The translations under genes were made by a program, and so were the position numbers. Of a stretch of DNA of 49,366 nt, positions 39,839-47,575 are shown piece by piece (the stretch's first letter is position 1; every line of letters starts with the position of its first letter). The stretch lies in the NCBI RefSeq assembly GCF_001005825.1, contig NZ_LBHV01000018.1:1-49366 (forward strand). The letters run 5' to 3'. The notes beneath the pieces are model-generated. The model did not search any database. It had not been told where the DNA came from and worked only from the letters and a program-made list of their open reading frames with translations. The DNA comes from Rhizobium sp. LC145 (GTDB taxonomy: Bacteria; Pseudomonadota; Alphaproteobacteria; Rhizobiales; Rhizobiaceae).

Positions 39839-40029
39839 CAAACCGCCCTCGCCCGATCCATCAGCTCGCGCGCTTCCGCCTCGGAAAGCCCGGCCTCGCG
39901 TGCGATTTCGGAAAGCGACAGGCCCTCACCCATCAGCTGGCGAACGCGGGCGGCCTTCGACTGGCGCACCAGGTCATCCGCAGTCAGTTCGTCTTGCGGC
40001 CGCGCCGCCCGTTGCGCCGCCCCCCGCAT
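39838..40029 (-). CDS. Small helix-turn-helix protein
   Basis: 63 residues: a basic start, then DDLVRQSKAARVRQLMGEGLSLSEIAREAGLSEAEARELMDRAR, a clear helix-turn-helix. One-base overlaps with both neighbours. It probably regulates the early leftward block. Confidence 0.72.
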   Translation of the reverse strand: MRGAAQRAARPQDELTADDLVRQSKAARVRQLMGEGLSLSEIAREAGLSEAEARELMDRARAV

Positions 40030-40511
40030 CAGGCAGCCCTCGCCGCGATCTTGCGGTCGATCGTGCTGACAGCTGCCGCAAGAGAGGAAGCAATATCGCT
40101 GATCTTTTCCCGCAGCTCCCGCAGCTCGGCGAGGGAATATTCGCCGTCTGCTAATGCTTCGGAATGAGCGCCGAGATACTCGGAAACCTCATGCATGATG
40201 TTGGCGGTATCCATGGAGAGCGAGCGGGCGCGTCCTGCAGGAGCCCCGTTGCCATCGGTTACAGTGGCGCCCGACAATCTGGCGTAGGCAGCGGAAAGGA
40301 TTGGACGGCCAAGATCCGCCTCGAGCGCGATCATCGCCCAGTGCGGCATGAGGTCGGCCATCTCCCAGTTGTTCCAATTGCCGACCACAGTCTTGCCACA
40401 GCCGAGGAACAGGGAAACGCGGTCGATGCCGCCGGCGGCCGCGATGAGGTCGCGGGTACTGCCCTTGATGGCCGGGAACCACGGTTGCTTGACGATGTCT
40501 TCTTTCTTCAC
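40029..40511 (-). CDS. CII-like phage regulatory protein
   Basis: 160 residues from a GTG at 40511 with GGAGG 8 bp upstream; the frame runs on upstream but only this start has a strong ribosome-binding site. The segment FPAIKGSTRDLIAAAGGIDRVSLFLGCGKTVVGNWNNWEM is a helix-turn-helix that resembles phage regulatory proteins of the Cro/CII group, followed by PHWAMIALEADLGRPILSAAYARL and a C-terminal coiled coil. It stands second in the leftward early order after Cro, the CII position. A 21-bp palindrome lies 35 bp upstream of its start. Confidence 0.7.
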   Translation of the reverse strand: MKKEDIVKQPWFPAIKGSTRDLIAAAGGIDRVSLFLGCGKTVVGNWNNWEMADLMPHWAMIALEADLGRPILSAAYARLSGATVTDGNGAPAGRARSLSMDTANIMHEVSEYLGAHSEALADGEYSLAELRELREKISDIASSLAAAVSTIDRKIAARAA

Positions 40512-40963
40512 GGTGCCAACCTCCGGGCAAAGCGAAAGCGCAACCGGAATTTTTGCGAAAAATTCCAGTCGAGCGACGAGCGGTGAAAACGCTAATGATG
40601 ATCCGGAGTCCGCTGGATTACGGAGAACCGAATGCAAACCCTACAAACCCATTCCTGCCGATCGGCACGCGCGCGGGGTTCGCGACCGACCGGCAGGATG
40701 TCCCCGGCGTCCGCAGATGCGGGTACGGACGCCGAAGCTCGGAAAGTGCAGCGCCGAGCCGCAGCCAACTGCCACACACGCGGGCGCGGCGGGCTCGGCG
40801 CACGGTCTGTCGCTGGGAGGAGCAAGCGCCAAACCGGATGGGAAATCGGGAGAGAATCATGCGCGGGCCACCTTTCTGGTAGCCGTCCGCTCAACGACCT
40901 CCGGAAGAACAAGACGAAATACCGCTTTTGGCCAGATTGCGACGCAAGTGCTTTTGCTCGACA
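40512..40963 (-). other. 452-bp gap between Cro-like and CII-like genes
   Basis: No convincing gene on either strand; open frames here have atypical arginine-rich content and weak starts. It holds the palindrome at 40546-40566 and a TTCCAGTCGAG segment (40562-40572) resembling the repressor operators. It may be a leader with regulatory RNA. Confidence 0.5.
40546..40566. promoter_or_regulatory. Palindrome GGAATTTTT-gcg-AAAAATTCC
   Basis: Perfect 9-bp arms with a 3-bp spacer, 35 bp upstream of the CII-like GTG start. Operator or RNA hairpin. Confidence 0.65.
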
Positions 40964-41167
40964 TCATATGTCAGCCCTCCGCGCTGGACGGAATGCGTCA
41001 GGAAGGAGATCCTCGCGGGGGATGCCGGTGAACTCAGACACTTCGGCAAGATGCTCCACAGGAACAGCTTTCCACTGCGAAACAGTTGACTGCCGAAGCC
41101 CGAGGCTTTCCGCCAAGCGCTTCTGCGCACCCCTATTCGCTTTGAAGAATCCAACGAGCTTTTCCAT
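40964..41167 (-). CDS. Cro-like repressor (YdaS/Cro family)
   Basis: 67 residues: MEKLVGFFKANRGAQKRLAESLGLRQSTVSQWKAVPVEHLAEVSEFTGIPREDLLPD. The short pattern with AQKRLAESLGLRQSTVSQWK and PVEHLAEVSEFTGIPREDLLP is the Cro/YdaS antirepressor group. It diverges from the CI-like gene across three operators. It likely shuts off the repressor promoter and starts the lytic leftward programme. Confidence 0.88.
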   Translation of the reverse strand: MEKLVGFFKANRGAQKRLAESLGLRQSTVSQWKAVPVEHLAEVSEFTGIPREDLLPDAFRPARRADI

Positions 41168-41176
41168 GCGTGGCAA

Positions 41177-41220
41177 TTTCAGTCGAATAGAAATTTCAGT
41201 CAAGTAGAAATTTCATTCAG
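41177..41220. promoter_or_regulatory. Central operator: tandem 17-bp repressor sites
   Basis: TTTCAGTCGAATAGAAA (41177-41193), TTTCAGTCAAGTAGAAA (41194-41210) and a partial TTTCATTCAG (41211-41220), exactly 17 bp apart, in the gap between the divergent Cro-like and CI-like genes. TTGACT (leftward) lies in the second copy. Confidence 0.82.
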
Positions 41221-41263
41221 CCACTATGGATGCGAAAAACAACGACATGCGAGAATTAGCGTC

Positions 41264-41698
41264 ATGGGAACGCGTAAGAAATTGAAACCCCCGATGGACG
41301 GACAGCCACGCCATTTCATCAAGCAATGGCGAGAGAAAAGACGGATGACGCAAGAAGAGCTTGCGAACGCCGTGGGCATGGCCGTTTCCGGCATCTCTAT
41401 CCTGGAGAACGGAAAGTCCGGCTACAGCCAGCAGACGCTTGAGGCGATCGCAGCCGCGCTAGGCTGCACGCCGGCCGATCTAATCTCCAGACCGCCCGCG
41501 AATGACAACGACTGGCGCGCAAAGGCTCGCGAGGCGGTTCAGCTCGCGATCGAAGCAGGAACTGACCGCCAGGACGTAATGGACGAGTTCTTGAAACTCA
41601 TGCAACTCGCACGCGATCTGGAGAAATCTCATCCGGAAAGAGTTCCAGAAGCGATCGAGGCTGCTCAACGACTACTTTCCCGGACTGACAATCATTAA
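41264..41698 (+). CDS. CI-like lysogeny repressor (XRE helix-turn-helix)
   Basis: 144 residues. XRE domain (about 18-72: FIKQWREKRRMTQEELANAVGMAVSGISILENGKSGYSQQTLEAIAAALGCTPADLI) followed by a helical C-terminus (EAVQLAIEAG, DRQDVMDEFLKLMQLARDLEKSHPERVPEAIEAAQRLL). It has no S24 peptidase domain, so RecA-driven self-cleavage is not expected. It should bind the TTTCAGTCRA operators at 41177-41220 and before 42470, holding the phage in the plasmid state. Its 3' end is overlapped by a small opposite-strand gene with a LexA box. Confidence 0.87.
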   Translation: MGTRKKLKPPMDGQPRHFIKQWREKRRMTQEELANAVGMAVSGISILENGKSGYSQQTLEAIAAALGCTPADLISRPPANDNDWRAKAREAVQLAIEAGTDRQDVMDEFLKLMQLARDLEKSHPERVPEAIEAAQRLLSRTDNH

Positions 41699-41798
41699 AT
41701 TTTTCACACGCAAGGCACTGCAGTACGATTTTGTAAGCTTTCTGTTCGCACTCGTTCATGCGCCCGATCATCTGATAGATCGAAACGTTTACGGTCAT
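41598..41798 (-). CDS. Small SOS-controlled gene converging on the repressor (candidate antirepressor)
   Basis: 66 residues: MTVNVSIYQMIGRMNECEQK, then IVLQCLACEKFNDCQSG and a C-terminal ELFPDEISPDR. Four cysteines, three in a CLACEKFNDC cluster; no known family. AAGGG sits 5 bp before the ATG. A perfect TATAAT lies within an exact LexA box 60-75 bp upstream, with TTGACG 19 bp further. Its 3' end overlaps the repressor gene by 101 bp on the opposite strand. Because the repressor has no self-cleavage domain, a LexA-controlled antirepressor (as Tum in coliphage 186) would be needed for SOS induction; this is the natural candidate. Function is inferred from control and position. Confidence 0.55.
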   Translation of the reverse strand: MTVNVSIYQMIGRMNECEQKAYKIVLQCLACEKFNDCQSGKVVVEQPRSLLELFPDEISPDRVRVA

Positions 41799-41856
41799 CT
41801 CAACCCTTAATGCGATCCCTTAAACGCGGGAGCGCGCACCCTCTACCCTGACGAGG

Positions 41857-41891
41857 GAACATTATAGGAACATATTCCGACCGGCCGTCAA
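41857..41891 (-). promoter_or_regulatory. SOS promoter: LexA box containing a perfect TATAAT
   Basis: Leftward strand GTTC-CTATAAT-GTTC (41857-41871), an exact alphaproteobacterial LexA box with TATAAT inside its spacer, and TTGACG (41886-41891) 19 bp upstream. The layout is that of the promoter at 3497-3531. It points at the small gene starting at 41798. Confidence 0.78.
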
Positions 41892-41915
41892 CCCACAACT
41901 TTGACCAGTAATAAA

Positions 41916-41965
41916 GTGGCACATCTGTGGCACATATCTACCATACTTGCACCATTTTCAGTCGG
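41916..41965 (+). promoter_or_regulatory. Direct repeat GTGGCACAT and repressor-type half-site before the Arc-like gene
   Basis: GTGGCACAT at 41916-41924 and 41927-41935 (11-bp spacing, one helical turn) fits autoregulation by the Arc-like protein. TTTCAGTCGG (41956-41965) is a third location of the repressor operator motif. Confidence 0.5.
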
Positions 41966-41989
41966 CCTGAATTCCGCCATAAGGCAAGA

Positions 41990-42256
41990 ATGCCTCAGTT
42001 CAGCGACGATCGACACAATTTGCGCCTTCCGCCTGAATTGAAGAAGAGGCTTAAGCACTCGGCTACAGACAACGGCAGGAGCGTTAACGCAGAGATAGTC
42101 GATCGACTGGAAAAGTCCTTCGCTCCCGATCCCCTGCAAAATCTTGAAGCCCTGATGGGCGATATTCTATCGTTGAGTGATGTCGATCGCGCGGTGGTCT
42201 CCAAGTCCCTCTCAACGATTGCCACGATCCTCGCCAAGGAGGAACCCCGCCGCTAA
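41990..42256 (+). CDS. Arc-like ribbon-helix-helix regulator
   Basis: 88 residues from the ATG at 41990 (AAGG 6 bp ahead). DDRHNLRLPPELKKRLKHSATDNGRSVNAEIVDRLEKSF is an Arc/Mnt-type ribbon-helix-helix with the antiparallel strand HNLRLP. A short helical C-terminus follows. It stands between repressor and early operon. It could regulate either direction, as Arc does for ant in P22. Confidence 0.82.
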   Translation: MPQFSDDRHNLRLPPELKKRLKHSATDNGRSVNAEIVDRLEKSFAPDPLQNLEALMGDILSLSDVDRAVVSKSLSTIATILAKEEPRR

Positions 42257-42382
42257 AAGGCAGGGTTAGCGTGCAAACGCACGCCCGTTTTCATACCTCA
42301 CTAGTTGCGTTTGACTGTTAGCGAGCCTCACTCACGGCAGGGGTGATTCCGCATTCAGATTGAAAACGGCCGCTTTTTGGAC

Positions 42383-42433
42383 TTCAGTCGAATTGAATTT
42401 CGTGTTGACTGAATTTCAGTCGAACGCTAAGTT
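42383..42433 (+). promoter_or_regulatory. Rightward early promoter with repressor operators
   Basis: TTCAGTCGAATTGAA (42383-42397) and TGACTGAATTTCAGTCGAA (42406-42424), the latter nearly symmetrical, match the operators at 41177-41220. TTGACT (42405-42410), 17 bp, TAAGTT (42428-42433) form the promoter of the operon starting at 42470. The bound repressor would block it. Confidence 0.8.
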
Positions 42434-42469
42434 CGGCGCAGTTTCCAAACGGGCAGAAGGCAAACCCCC

Positions 42470-43330
42470 ATGACGCAAGACAGGGAAACCGGTCGGCAAG
42501 ACCGGAATGCGGACGCACGCGCATCCGACAGGAAAATCCACTTCGGCTGGTTCCAGGCGAAGTATCTTTGGCCGCTCCTGCCGTTCGTCGAGTATGCGCG
42601 AGAGATCGACCAGCTGCGGTTTCTGGATGGCAATATCCTGCTGGAGCCCTGCACCGAAGGCGGCGCATACCTCGTCGCCGTGACAGGCCACGCGAGCGTT
42701 ATCATCCGCGACCCCGAGGCGCGGATCGATACGCCGGTGACGCTGGATATTCCCGACCAGGCTTTCTACGCCGCGAAGGGCATCGAAATCCCGACAATGG
42801 ACTACTGCGGCGAACGATACCAACCGGAGGCACCGGAATGGCTTCAGCCGGGCACGGTTTATGTCTACTCCGCCGGCATGCACATCTCGCCGAAGATGCG
42901 GAACCCGATCTGGGCGGAGGAAGATGACGAATTCCACCCCACCCTGTTCAGCAGATCGGCCAGCGTTCGCGATCACACGGTGGGTCTCGACTATCGCATG
43001 ACCGAGGGCGTCAAGGTGCGCTGGCGTCAGTTGTTGAAGAACATGAACCAGGCACCGTTGGCCGATGCCTCGACGGTTTACTTCAATCCGCGCGTGCCCG
43101 CGCTGTTCTCCGAACTTCTGGAATCCTTATGGGCGGAGAATGCCCATGCGCCTATCCCCCACGTCTCCCACACGATGACTGTCGGCGAGAAGGCTTCCGC
43201 CATCATCATGCGGTTCAGCGGCCACCCGGACGTCATTGGGCTGTGGGCCGGCATGCAGGCACAGGAGAACGGCCCCGAGCCGATCCCCTCCCACTTCCTT
43301 GCTTCCGAAACTCCGGAGGGCGGCCGATGA
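42470..43330 (+). CDS. Possible sliding-clamp-like protein, first early gene
   Basis: 286 residues. The stretch HFGWFQAKYLWPLLPFVEYAREIDQLRFLDGNILLEPCTEGGAYLVAVTGHASVIIRDPEARIDTPVTLDIPDQAFYAAKG reads like the first domain of beta-clamp (DnaN) proteins, which contain 'VxATDGHRLAxxR' and 'I-x-x-x-xLxxxxK' segments; here it is AVTGHASVIIRDP. The rest continues with strand-helix pattern. A phage-encoded clamp remnant would fit replication, but key residues are not conserved enough to be sure. First gene behind the repressor-controlled promoter. Confidence 0.6.
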   Translation: MTQDRETGRQDRNADARASDRKIHFGWFQAKYLWPLLPFVEYAREIDQLRFLDGNILLEPCTEGGAYLVAVTGHASVIIRDPEARIDTPVTLDIPDQAFYAAKGIEIPTMDYCGERYQPEAPEWLQPGTVYVYSAGMHISPKMRNPIWAEEDDEFHPTLFSRSASVRDHTVGLDYRMTEGVKVRWRQLLKNMNQAPLADASTVYFNPRVPALFSELLESLWAENAHAPIPHVSHTMTVGEKASAIIMRFSGHPDVIGLWAGMQAQENGPEPIPSHFLASETPEGGR

Positions 43331-43542
43331 AAGCCAGCTTGATGGAGACCGCGCCGCCCGCGGATTTCACGCGAGAGCCCATTGAGGACGAGCGGCGCAT
43401 TGTGACCCGCCGCAGGGTGACTGCAACCGGCTCCGGCGGGACAGCATACGTTGCCGTGAGCCTGCCTCGCATTTCCATGCACGTTGCGGCCATCGCCGAG
43501 GCGCACCGCAAGCAAATCATTCGGGAGGCTTCGAATGGCTGA
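43327..43542 (+). CDS. Small early protein, unknown
   Basis: 71 residues; overlaps both neighbours by 4-8 bp. Middle segment RRIVTRRRVTATGSGGTAYVAVSLPRISMHVAAIAEAHRK is basic with a possible strand. No family recognised. Confidence 0.65.
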   Translation: MKASLMETAPPADFTREPIEDERRIVTRRRVTATGSGGTAYVAVSLPRISMHVAAIAEAHRKQIIREASNG

Positions 43543-44140
43543 AAACCATCTTGAGGCCGCCGCAACCGCGATCCTCGGTTTGCATATACGCGGCGAAATT
43601 CCGGCACTGACGACCAGGCAGGCTCTAAAGGTGGCCGAGGCGGCGCTTTCCAGTATTTCGCCATCGGCGGAAAACAAAGAACCAGTCGGCTATGCAGGCA
43701 CGCTTGGCGATGTCCTCGGCCGCCATGCTCAGCCGGCTCGGCTGGCAGGGGCCAGCTGCCGCACCAAGAGCGCAGACGACAGCATCTTCGATCACATGTT
43801 CGGCGATCATCGGGAGCCGGTCGCGCCGAACGCAGGCGACCCAACGATAACCCAACTCGCCGAGGCGACCGCCACACTAGTCACCAGCCCCGGAATAACA
43901 GCGCAGTTTCGCCAGGCGCTAGCGGATCACGGCGTCAATCTGCCGCTGCAGATTGCCGACGAGGATCTTGCCACCCTTATAGACGCGGACGGCAAACCCG
44001 TCCTTGTCGTCGATGTCGATCGAGAACGCACCGACGAGGATGCCGCATGGATCGTCGGCATGATCCAAGTCGCGGTCAACACCTGCGGTGGCTTCAAGGC
44101 CATCCGCCAGCCCTCCGGCTCGGAGGCCTCGGCCGAATGA
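43535..44140 (+). CDS. Early protein, unknown
   Basis: 201 residues. N-terminal helical (AENHLEAAATAILGLHIRGEIPALTTRQALKVAEAAL), a polar linker with CRTKSADDS, then AEATATLVTSPGITAQFRQALADHGVNLPLQIADEDLATLIDADGKPVLVVDVDR and a closing strand. No recognised family. ATGA overlap with the next gene. Confidence 0.65.
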   Translation: MAENHLEAAATAILGLHIRGEIPALTTRQALKVAEAALSSISPSAENKEPVGYAGTLGDVLGRHAQPARLAGASCRTKSADDSIFDHMFGDHREPVAPNAGDPTITQLAEATATLVTSPGITAQFRQALADHGVNLPLQIADEDLATLIDADGKPVLVVDVDRERTDEDAAWIVGMIQVAVNTCGGFKAIRQPSGSEASAE

Positions 44141-44700
44141 CCCCAGGCAATCTTCTCCACTACGGCACAATGCCTGTTCCGTTCGCCGCCCTCTGGTCGG
44201 CAGAACAGGGAGGCATACACGTCGCCCGTTGCCCGCATATCGATCATCTGGCGCTCTGTGACGTCGACAGACGCGGCGAAGGGAAGCCGATTTTCGGCAA
44301 GCCTCACATGGGCCGCCAGCGACAGCTTATCGTGAATGACCTCTGCGACCTCTGCGCTAAACCGCTCAAGGCTCGCACGAAGGTCTCGCTCTCGCATGCC
44401 CGCGAAGTCGTTTCCGGCGGCGCGGGCATGACCGTGATGCAGGTCGAACCGATGGTTCACAAGGACTGTGCGCGGACCTGCGTCGAGCATTGCCCGTCGC
44501 TCAAGCACGATATCCGCAACGGCACGCTCTTCGTTCGGCAGGTCCTCAAGCATCGGCATCAGGTCGCTTTGCTGGCGGCCGCAGCCGTCGAGGAATTCAC
44601 GGGAGAACGTCGCGAGGGTTGCGCCGGCCACGCCAAGATCGAGCTACTGCGGTGGAAGAATCGCGATCTGAATTGGCTGATGGAGAGGCGACATGACTGA
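44137..44700 (+). CDS. Cysteine-rich early protein, possible zinc-binding
   Basis: 187 residues from the ATG at 44137. Three Cys/His clusters are visible: ARCPHIDHLALCDVD, LCDLCAKPLKA and HKDCARTCVEHCPSLKHD; together they suggest one or two zinc sites. No family recognised. ATGA overlap with the preceding gene; the C-terminus overlaps the next start by 8 bp. Confidence 0.68.
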   Translation: MTPGNLLHYGTMPVPFAALWSAEQGGIHVARCPHIDHLALCDVDRRGEGKPIFGKPHMGRQRQLIVNDLCDLCAKPLKARTKVSLSHAREVVSGGAGMTVMQVEPMVHKDCARTCVEHCPSLKHDIRNGTLFVRQVLKHRHQVALLAAAAVEEFTGERREGCAGHAKIELLRWKNRDLNWLMERRHD

Positions 44701-45517
44701 CCTTCTCTCCCCCACCCCGAAGCTCGCAAAGATTACCTCAGCTGATATCAGGGCGGGCATGTCCAAGCGTTGGGCCGCGCCTGAATACGCCATCATGTGG
44801 GAAGTATCCAACGCGACCGGCGGCGGGGCCAAGCGATATGCCGATGCGGTCATCATGTCGCTTTGGCCCTCTCGCGGGCTGGAGTTGCACGGCGTCGAAA
44901 TCAAGATCAGCCGCTCCGATTGGAGGCGCGAAGCAGCCGATCCAAGCAAGGCGGAGGCAATCGCCCGCTTCTGCGACCGCTGGTATATCCATACCGCTCC
45001 CGGTGTCATCGACGATCTCTCCGATGTTCCGCCGGCGTGGGGCCTCCGTGAGTTCGATGGAAGGGCTTGGAAAACCATCCGGGAAGCGGAAAAAAACAAT
45101 CCCGAGCCCATAACCCGGTCATTTCTTGCAGCATTGTTGAGGCGAGCTGACGAGACGATGCGCCTAATGATCGACGAGGCCACCCGAGAAGCCCGAGATC
45201 GACAAGCGGAAGAAATGCAGAGGTTTCGGGAGACCCGCAGCAAGGAGATCGACGAGGCAGCGGCGCGGCGAACGGCGCATCTGGAAAACGCATCGAAGAA
45301 TATCGGTCTTTTCGAGGCCGCCTTTGGCAAGGACTTCAGCACGAACTGGGGAGTGGATCATGCCGCCGTTGGCCGAGCTGCGCGCGCTTTAAGCGAGTGC
45401 GGATCTAGGAACTACGGCAACCTAGCGAAACGGCTCCGCGCCGCAGCTGATGAGATAGACGCCATCGCCAGCTTGGTCGATGCGCCCGCCACCTCAGAGG
45501 GCTCGAACAATGGCTAA
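44693..45517 (+). CDS. Nuclease-like protein (MmcB/PD-(D/E)XK-like)
   Basis: 274 residues. LELHGVEIKISRSDWRREAADPSKAEAIARFCDRWYIHTAPGVI, with the E-x-K pair in VEIKISRSDW, is similar to MmcB-type DNA repair nucleases. The C-terminal half (AARRTAHLENASKNIGLFEAAFG) is helical. Possible roles are recombination, repair or host DNA degradation. The catalytic Asp of the PD-(D/E)XK site is not certain. Confidence 0.68.
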   Translation: MTDLLSPTPKLAKITSADIRAGMSKRWAAPEYAIMWEVSNATGGGAKRYADAVIMSLWPSRGLELHGVEIKISRSDWRREAADPSKAEAIARFCDRWYIHTAPGVIDDLSDVPPAWGLREFDGRAWKTIREAEKNNPEPITRSFLAALLRRADETMRLMIDEATREARDRQAEEMQRFRETRSKEIDEAAARRTAHLENASKNIGLFEAAFGKDFSTNWGVDHAAVGRAARALSECGSRNYGNLAKRLRAAADEIDAIASLVDAPATSEGSNNG

Positions 45518-46739
45518 CCACTTCTTCGGAATACACACGATCTTTGATGATGCCGGCAGTAGCCGCACCCCGTACATGACCCGAATTTGGATCGGCCGGC
45601 TTCGCCTGCACGTTTTTTATCGTGGCGATACTGATCCGGATTGCCACGATCATCCGTGGGATTTCTGGACGTTCCCGCTGACGTCTTATGTTGAGGAAGT
45701 GGCAACCCCTGACACTAAAGGTCTCTCCTACATGGAGGCGCTATTTTGCGGGCCGGCGCGGTATAAGCTCCACCGTCAAGTAGTTCGCGCCTTCCGTCTA
45801 TCCTATCGACCCGCCACCCATTGCCACCGCGTTATTGGCCGCTATTCAGGCGATGAGCTATGGGAGTGGGTCGGCCGGCAGCGAGGCGATCCCCCGATAC
45901 CACAGACAGACGATCGCAAGATCATCACGCTTGTCTGGCGTGGACGCGCGGGGCGCAAGTGGGGCTTCCTCCGCAACCGTGACGGTAAATGGTGCTGGAC
46001 CCCATGGAAAGAATACGTGTTTGGCGGCGCCAAGCATGCGCCGTGCGAACCGGCTCCATCCGCAGCGCCGCAGACGAATAACCCCGCATCCCAGACGAAG
46101 ATGCAATCGCGCAGAACTGCGATTGATCGCAATGACGGGTACGAACTCGCCCTTGAAAGCATCGCGATGATGATCGAAGCCAATGTGATCCAGGACACGA
46201 GCGAAGGGAAGAAGCTCGTTCCGCGACAGGAAGGCAACCAGGACGGCCTTCACTACGCCAAGGTCATCAGAGAGTTCGCTGTTGAGACTCGACCGCAGAC
46301 GAGTATGGTGGCTCTAGAAGAGATCAAGTATCTCGCACTTACAGCCGGAGCGCCAAACTATACGCCGACCCCTGATGCGCTCCGCCGCATCCTCTGGCTA
46401 TGCCGTAAGGCGGGCGTGACGAAGACGCTCGATGAGTTGGGGGAGTATGCCCAGGGCAGAAGGGACGACACCCCATCGACGCGGACCAACGAACTGCCGA
46501 TCGAGCTCGATGGCGTTTCCGACGCCCTCGAATACGGCAAGGGCTTCTGGCGCACCTGCACCGGCTGCCATGAGAGCAACGAAGGCCATCCGACCGGCCC
46601 TTACAGCAGCGTCATGCGCTGCCACCTTGGCGGCGGCTGCTTTGAGTGCGGCGGGATCGGCGCGGTTTGGGATAGTACCGATTATGAGGACATAGGCCGC
46701 TTCGTCGCTCGGATTCTCAAGGAGGATTCGGCAGAATGA
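45510..46739 (+). CDS. Early protein with cupin-like N-terminal and Cys-rich C-terminal parts
   Basis: 409 residues from the ATG at 45510. The N-terminal part RLHVFYRGDTDPDCHDHPWDFWTFPLTSYVEE and THCHRVIGRYSGDELWEW is a cupin-type fold with the HxH and later His metal ligands. The middle (AMMIEANVIQDTSEGKK; PTPDALRRILWLCRKAG) is helical. The C-terminal part has a Cys cluster CTGCHESNEGHPTGPYSSVMRCHLGGGCFECGG, probably zinc. The combination looks like a fusion of two phage modules; function unknown. Confidence 0.7.
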   Translation: MANHFFGIHTIFDDAGSSRTPYMTRIWIGRLRLHVFYRGDTDPDCHDHPWDFWTFPLTSYVEEVATPDTKGLSYMEALFCGPARYKLHRQVVRAFRLSYRPATHCHRVIGRYSGDELWEWVGRQRGDPPIPQTDDRKIITLVWRGRAGRKWGFLRNRDGKWCWTPWKEYVFGGAKHAPCEPAPSAAPQTNNPASQTKMQSRRTAIDRNDGYELALESIAMMIEANVIQDTSEGKKLVPRQEGNQDGLHYAKVIREFAVETRPQTSMVALEEIKYLALTAGAPNYTPTPDALRRILWLCRKAGVTKTLDELGEYAQGRRDDTPSTRTNELPIELDGVSDALEYGKGFWRTCTGCHESNEGHPTGPYSSVMRCHLGGGCFECGGIGAVWDSTDYEDIGRFVARILKEDSAE

Positions 46740-47575
46740 CGCCGACGCGCTCAATCCTTCGCTGGCATGGCAGCAAGTGGCGGATTGCCCCATGGGTGAT
46801 CAGTCATTTCCCACCTCATAAAGTGTACGTTGAGCCATTCGGCGGCGCAGCGTCCGTCCTTCTCCAGAAGCCTCGCACCCTTTCAGAGATCTACAACGAC
46901 CTCGATAGAGATCTAGTCAGGATGTTTCGCGTCATTCGTGACCAACCCGACGAACTAGCGCGGGCAATCGCTCTATCGCCTTACGCTCGCGACGAGTATC
47001 GGGAGCTTTATGAGCCGGTAGACGATGACCTCGAGGCAACGCGCCGCTTCATTATTCGCTCATTCATGGGCATGAACTCTAAAGGCGCGCTGTCCAAATC
47101 AGGTTTCGATGCGCGTACGAACCCGGACGGCTTCACGTCAAGGCTGCGCTCGCTCGCGGATCTTCCAGAGCAGGTCGCTTTGGTTGCCGGCCGCTTCCTT
47201 CATGTGTTGATTGAGAACTGCGACGCAAAGAAGCTGGTGAAGAGGTACGACCGCGACGACGCGCTGATCTATCTGGACCCGCCCTACGTGGCAGAGACCC
47301 GCAGCGGCAAATACTACGCCCACGAGATGACGGATGCGGACCACTCCGCACTTCTGGCTGCGATCGATGCTTCACGCGCCATGGTGATCATCTCCGGATA
47401 CCCTTCCGAACTGTACGACAGCGCGATGAAAGGGTGGCACCGCGTGGAGACTAAGGCTCACACCGATGGAGCGAAGGCGCGCACAGAGGTCCTTTGGATT
47501 AATCCGCTCGCCTGGTCGCGCATCGAGCGCAACCAATCCTCCCTTTTCTCCAACCTAAAAGGAGATGCAGCGTGA
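46736..47575 (+). CDS. D12-class DNA N6-adenine methyltransferase (Dam-like), early
   Basis: 279 residues. Motif I: LRWHGSKWRIAPWVISHFPPHKVYVEPFGGAASVLL; motif IV: DPPY in LIYLDPPYVAET; C-terminal TEVLWINP. It is as long as the late D12 enzyme at 7157-7996 but clearly different in sequence. Early expression would modify DNA from the start of replication. ATGA overlap with the preceding gene. Confidence 0.92.
   Translation: MTPTRSILRWHGSKWRIAPWVISHFPPHKVYVEPFGGAASVLLQKPRTLSEIYNDLDRDLVRMFRVIRDQPDELARAIALSPYARDEYRELYEPVDDDLEATRRFIIRSFMGMNSKGALSKSGFDARTNPDGFTSRLRSLADLPEQVALVAGRFLHVLIENCDAKKLVKRYDRDDALIYLDPPYVAETRSGKYYAHEMTDADHSALLAAIDASRAMVIISGYPSELYDSAMKGWHRVETKAHTDGAKARTEVLWINPLAWSRIERNQSSLFSNLKGDAA

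Noticed and set aside
40553..40882. Plus-strand frame in the gap between Cro-like and CII-like genes
   Set aside because: TTG start, no ribosome-binding site, arginine-rich content without predicted fold.
40632..41207. 191-residue plus-strand frame across the Cro-like gene
   Set aside because: Opposes the Cro-like gene and its operators; no family resemblance.
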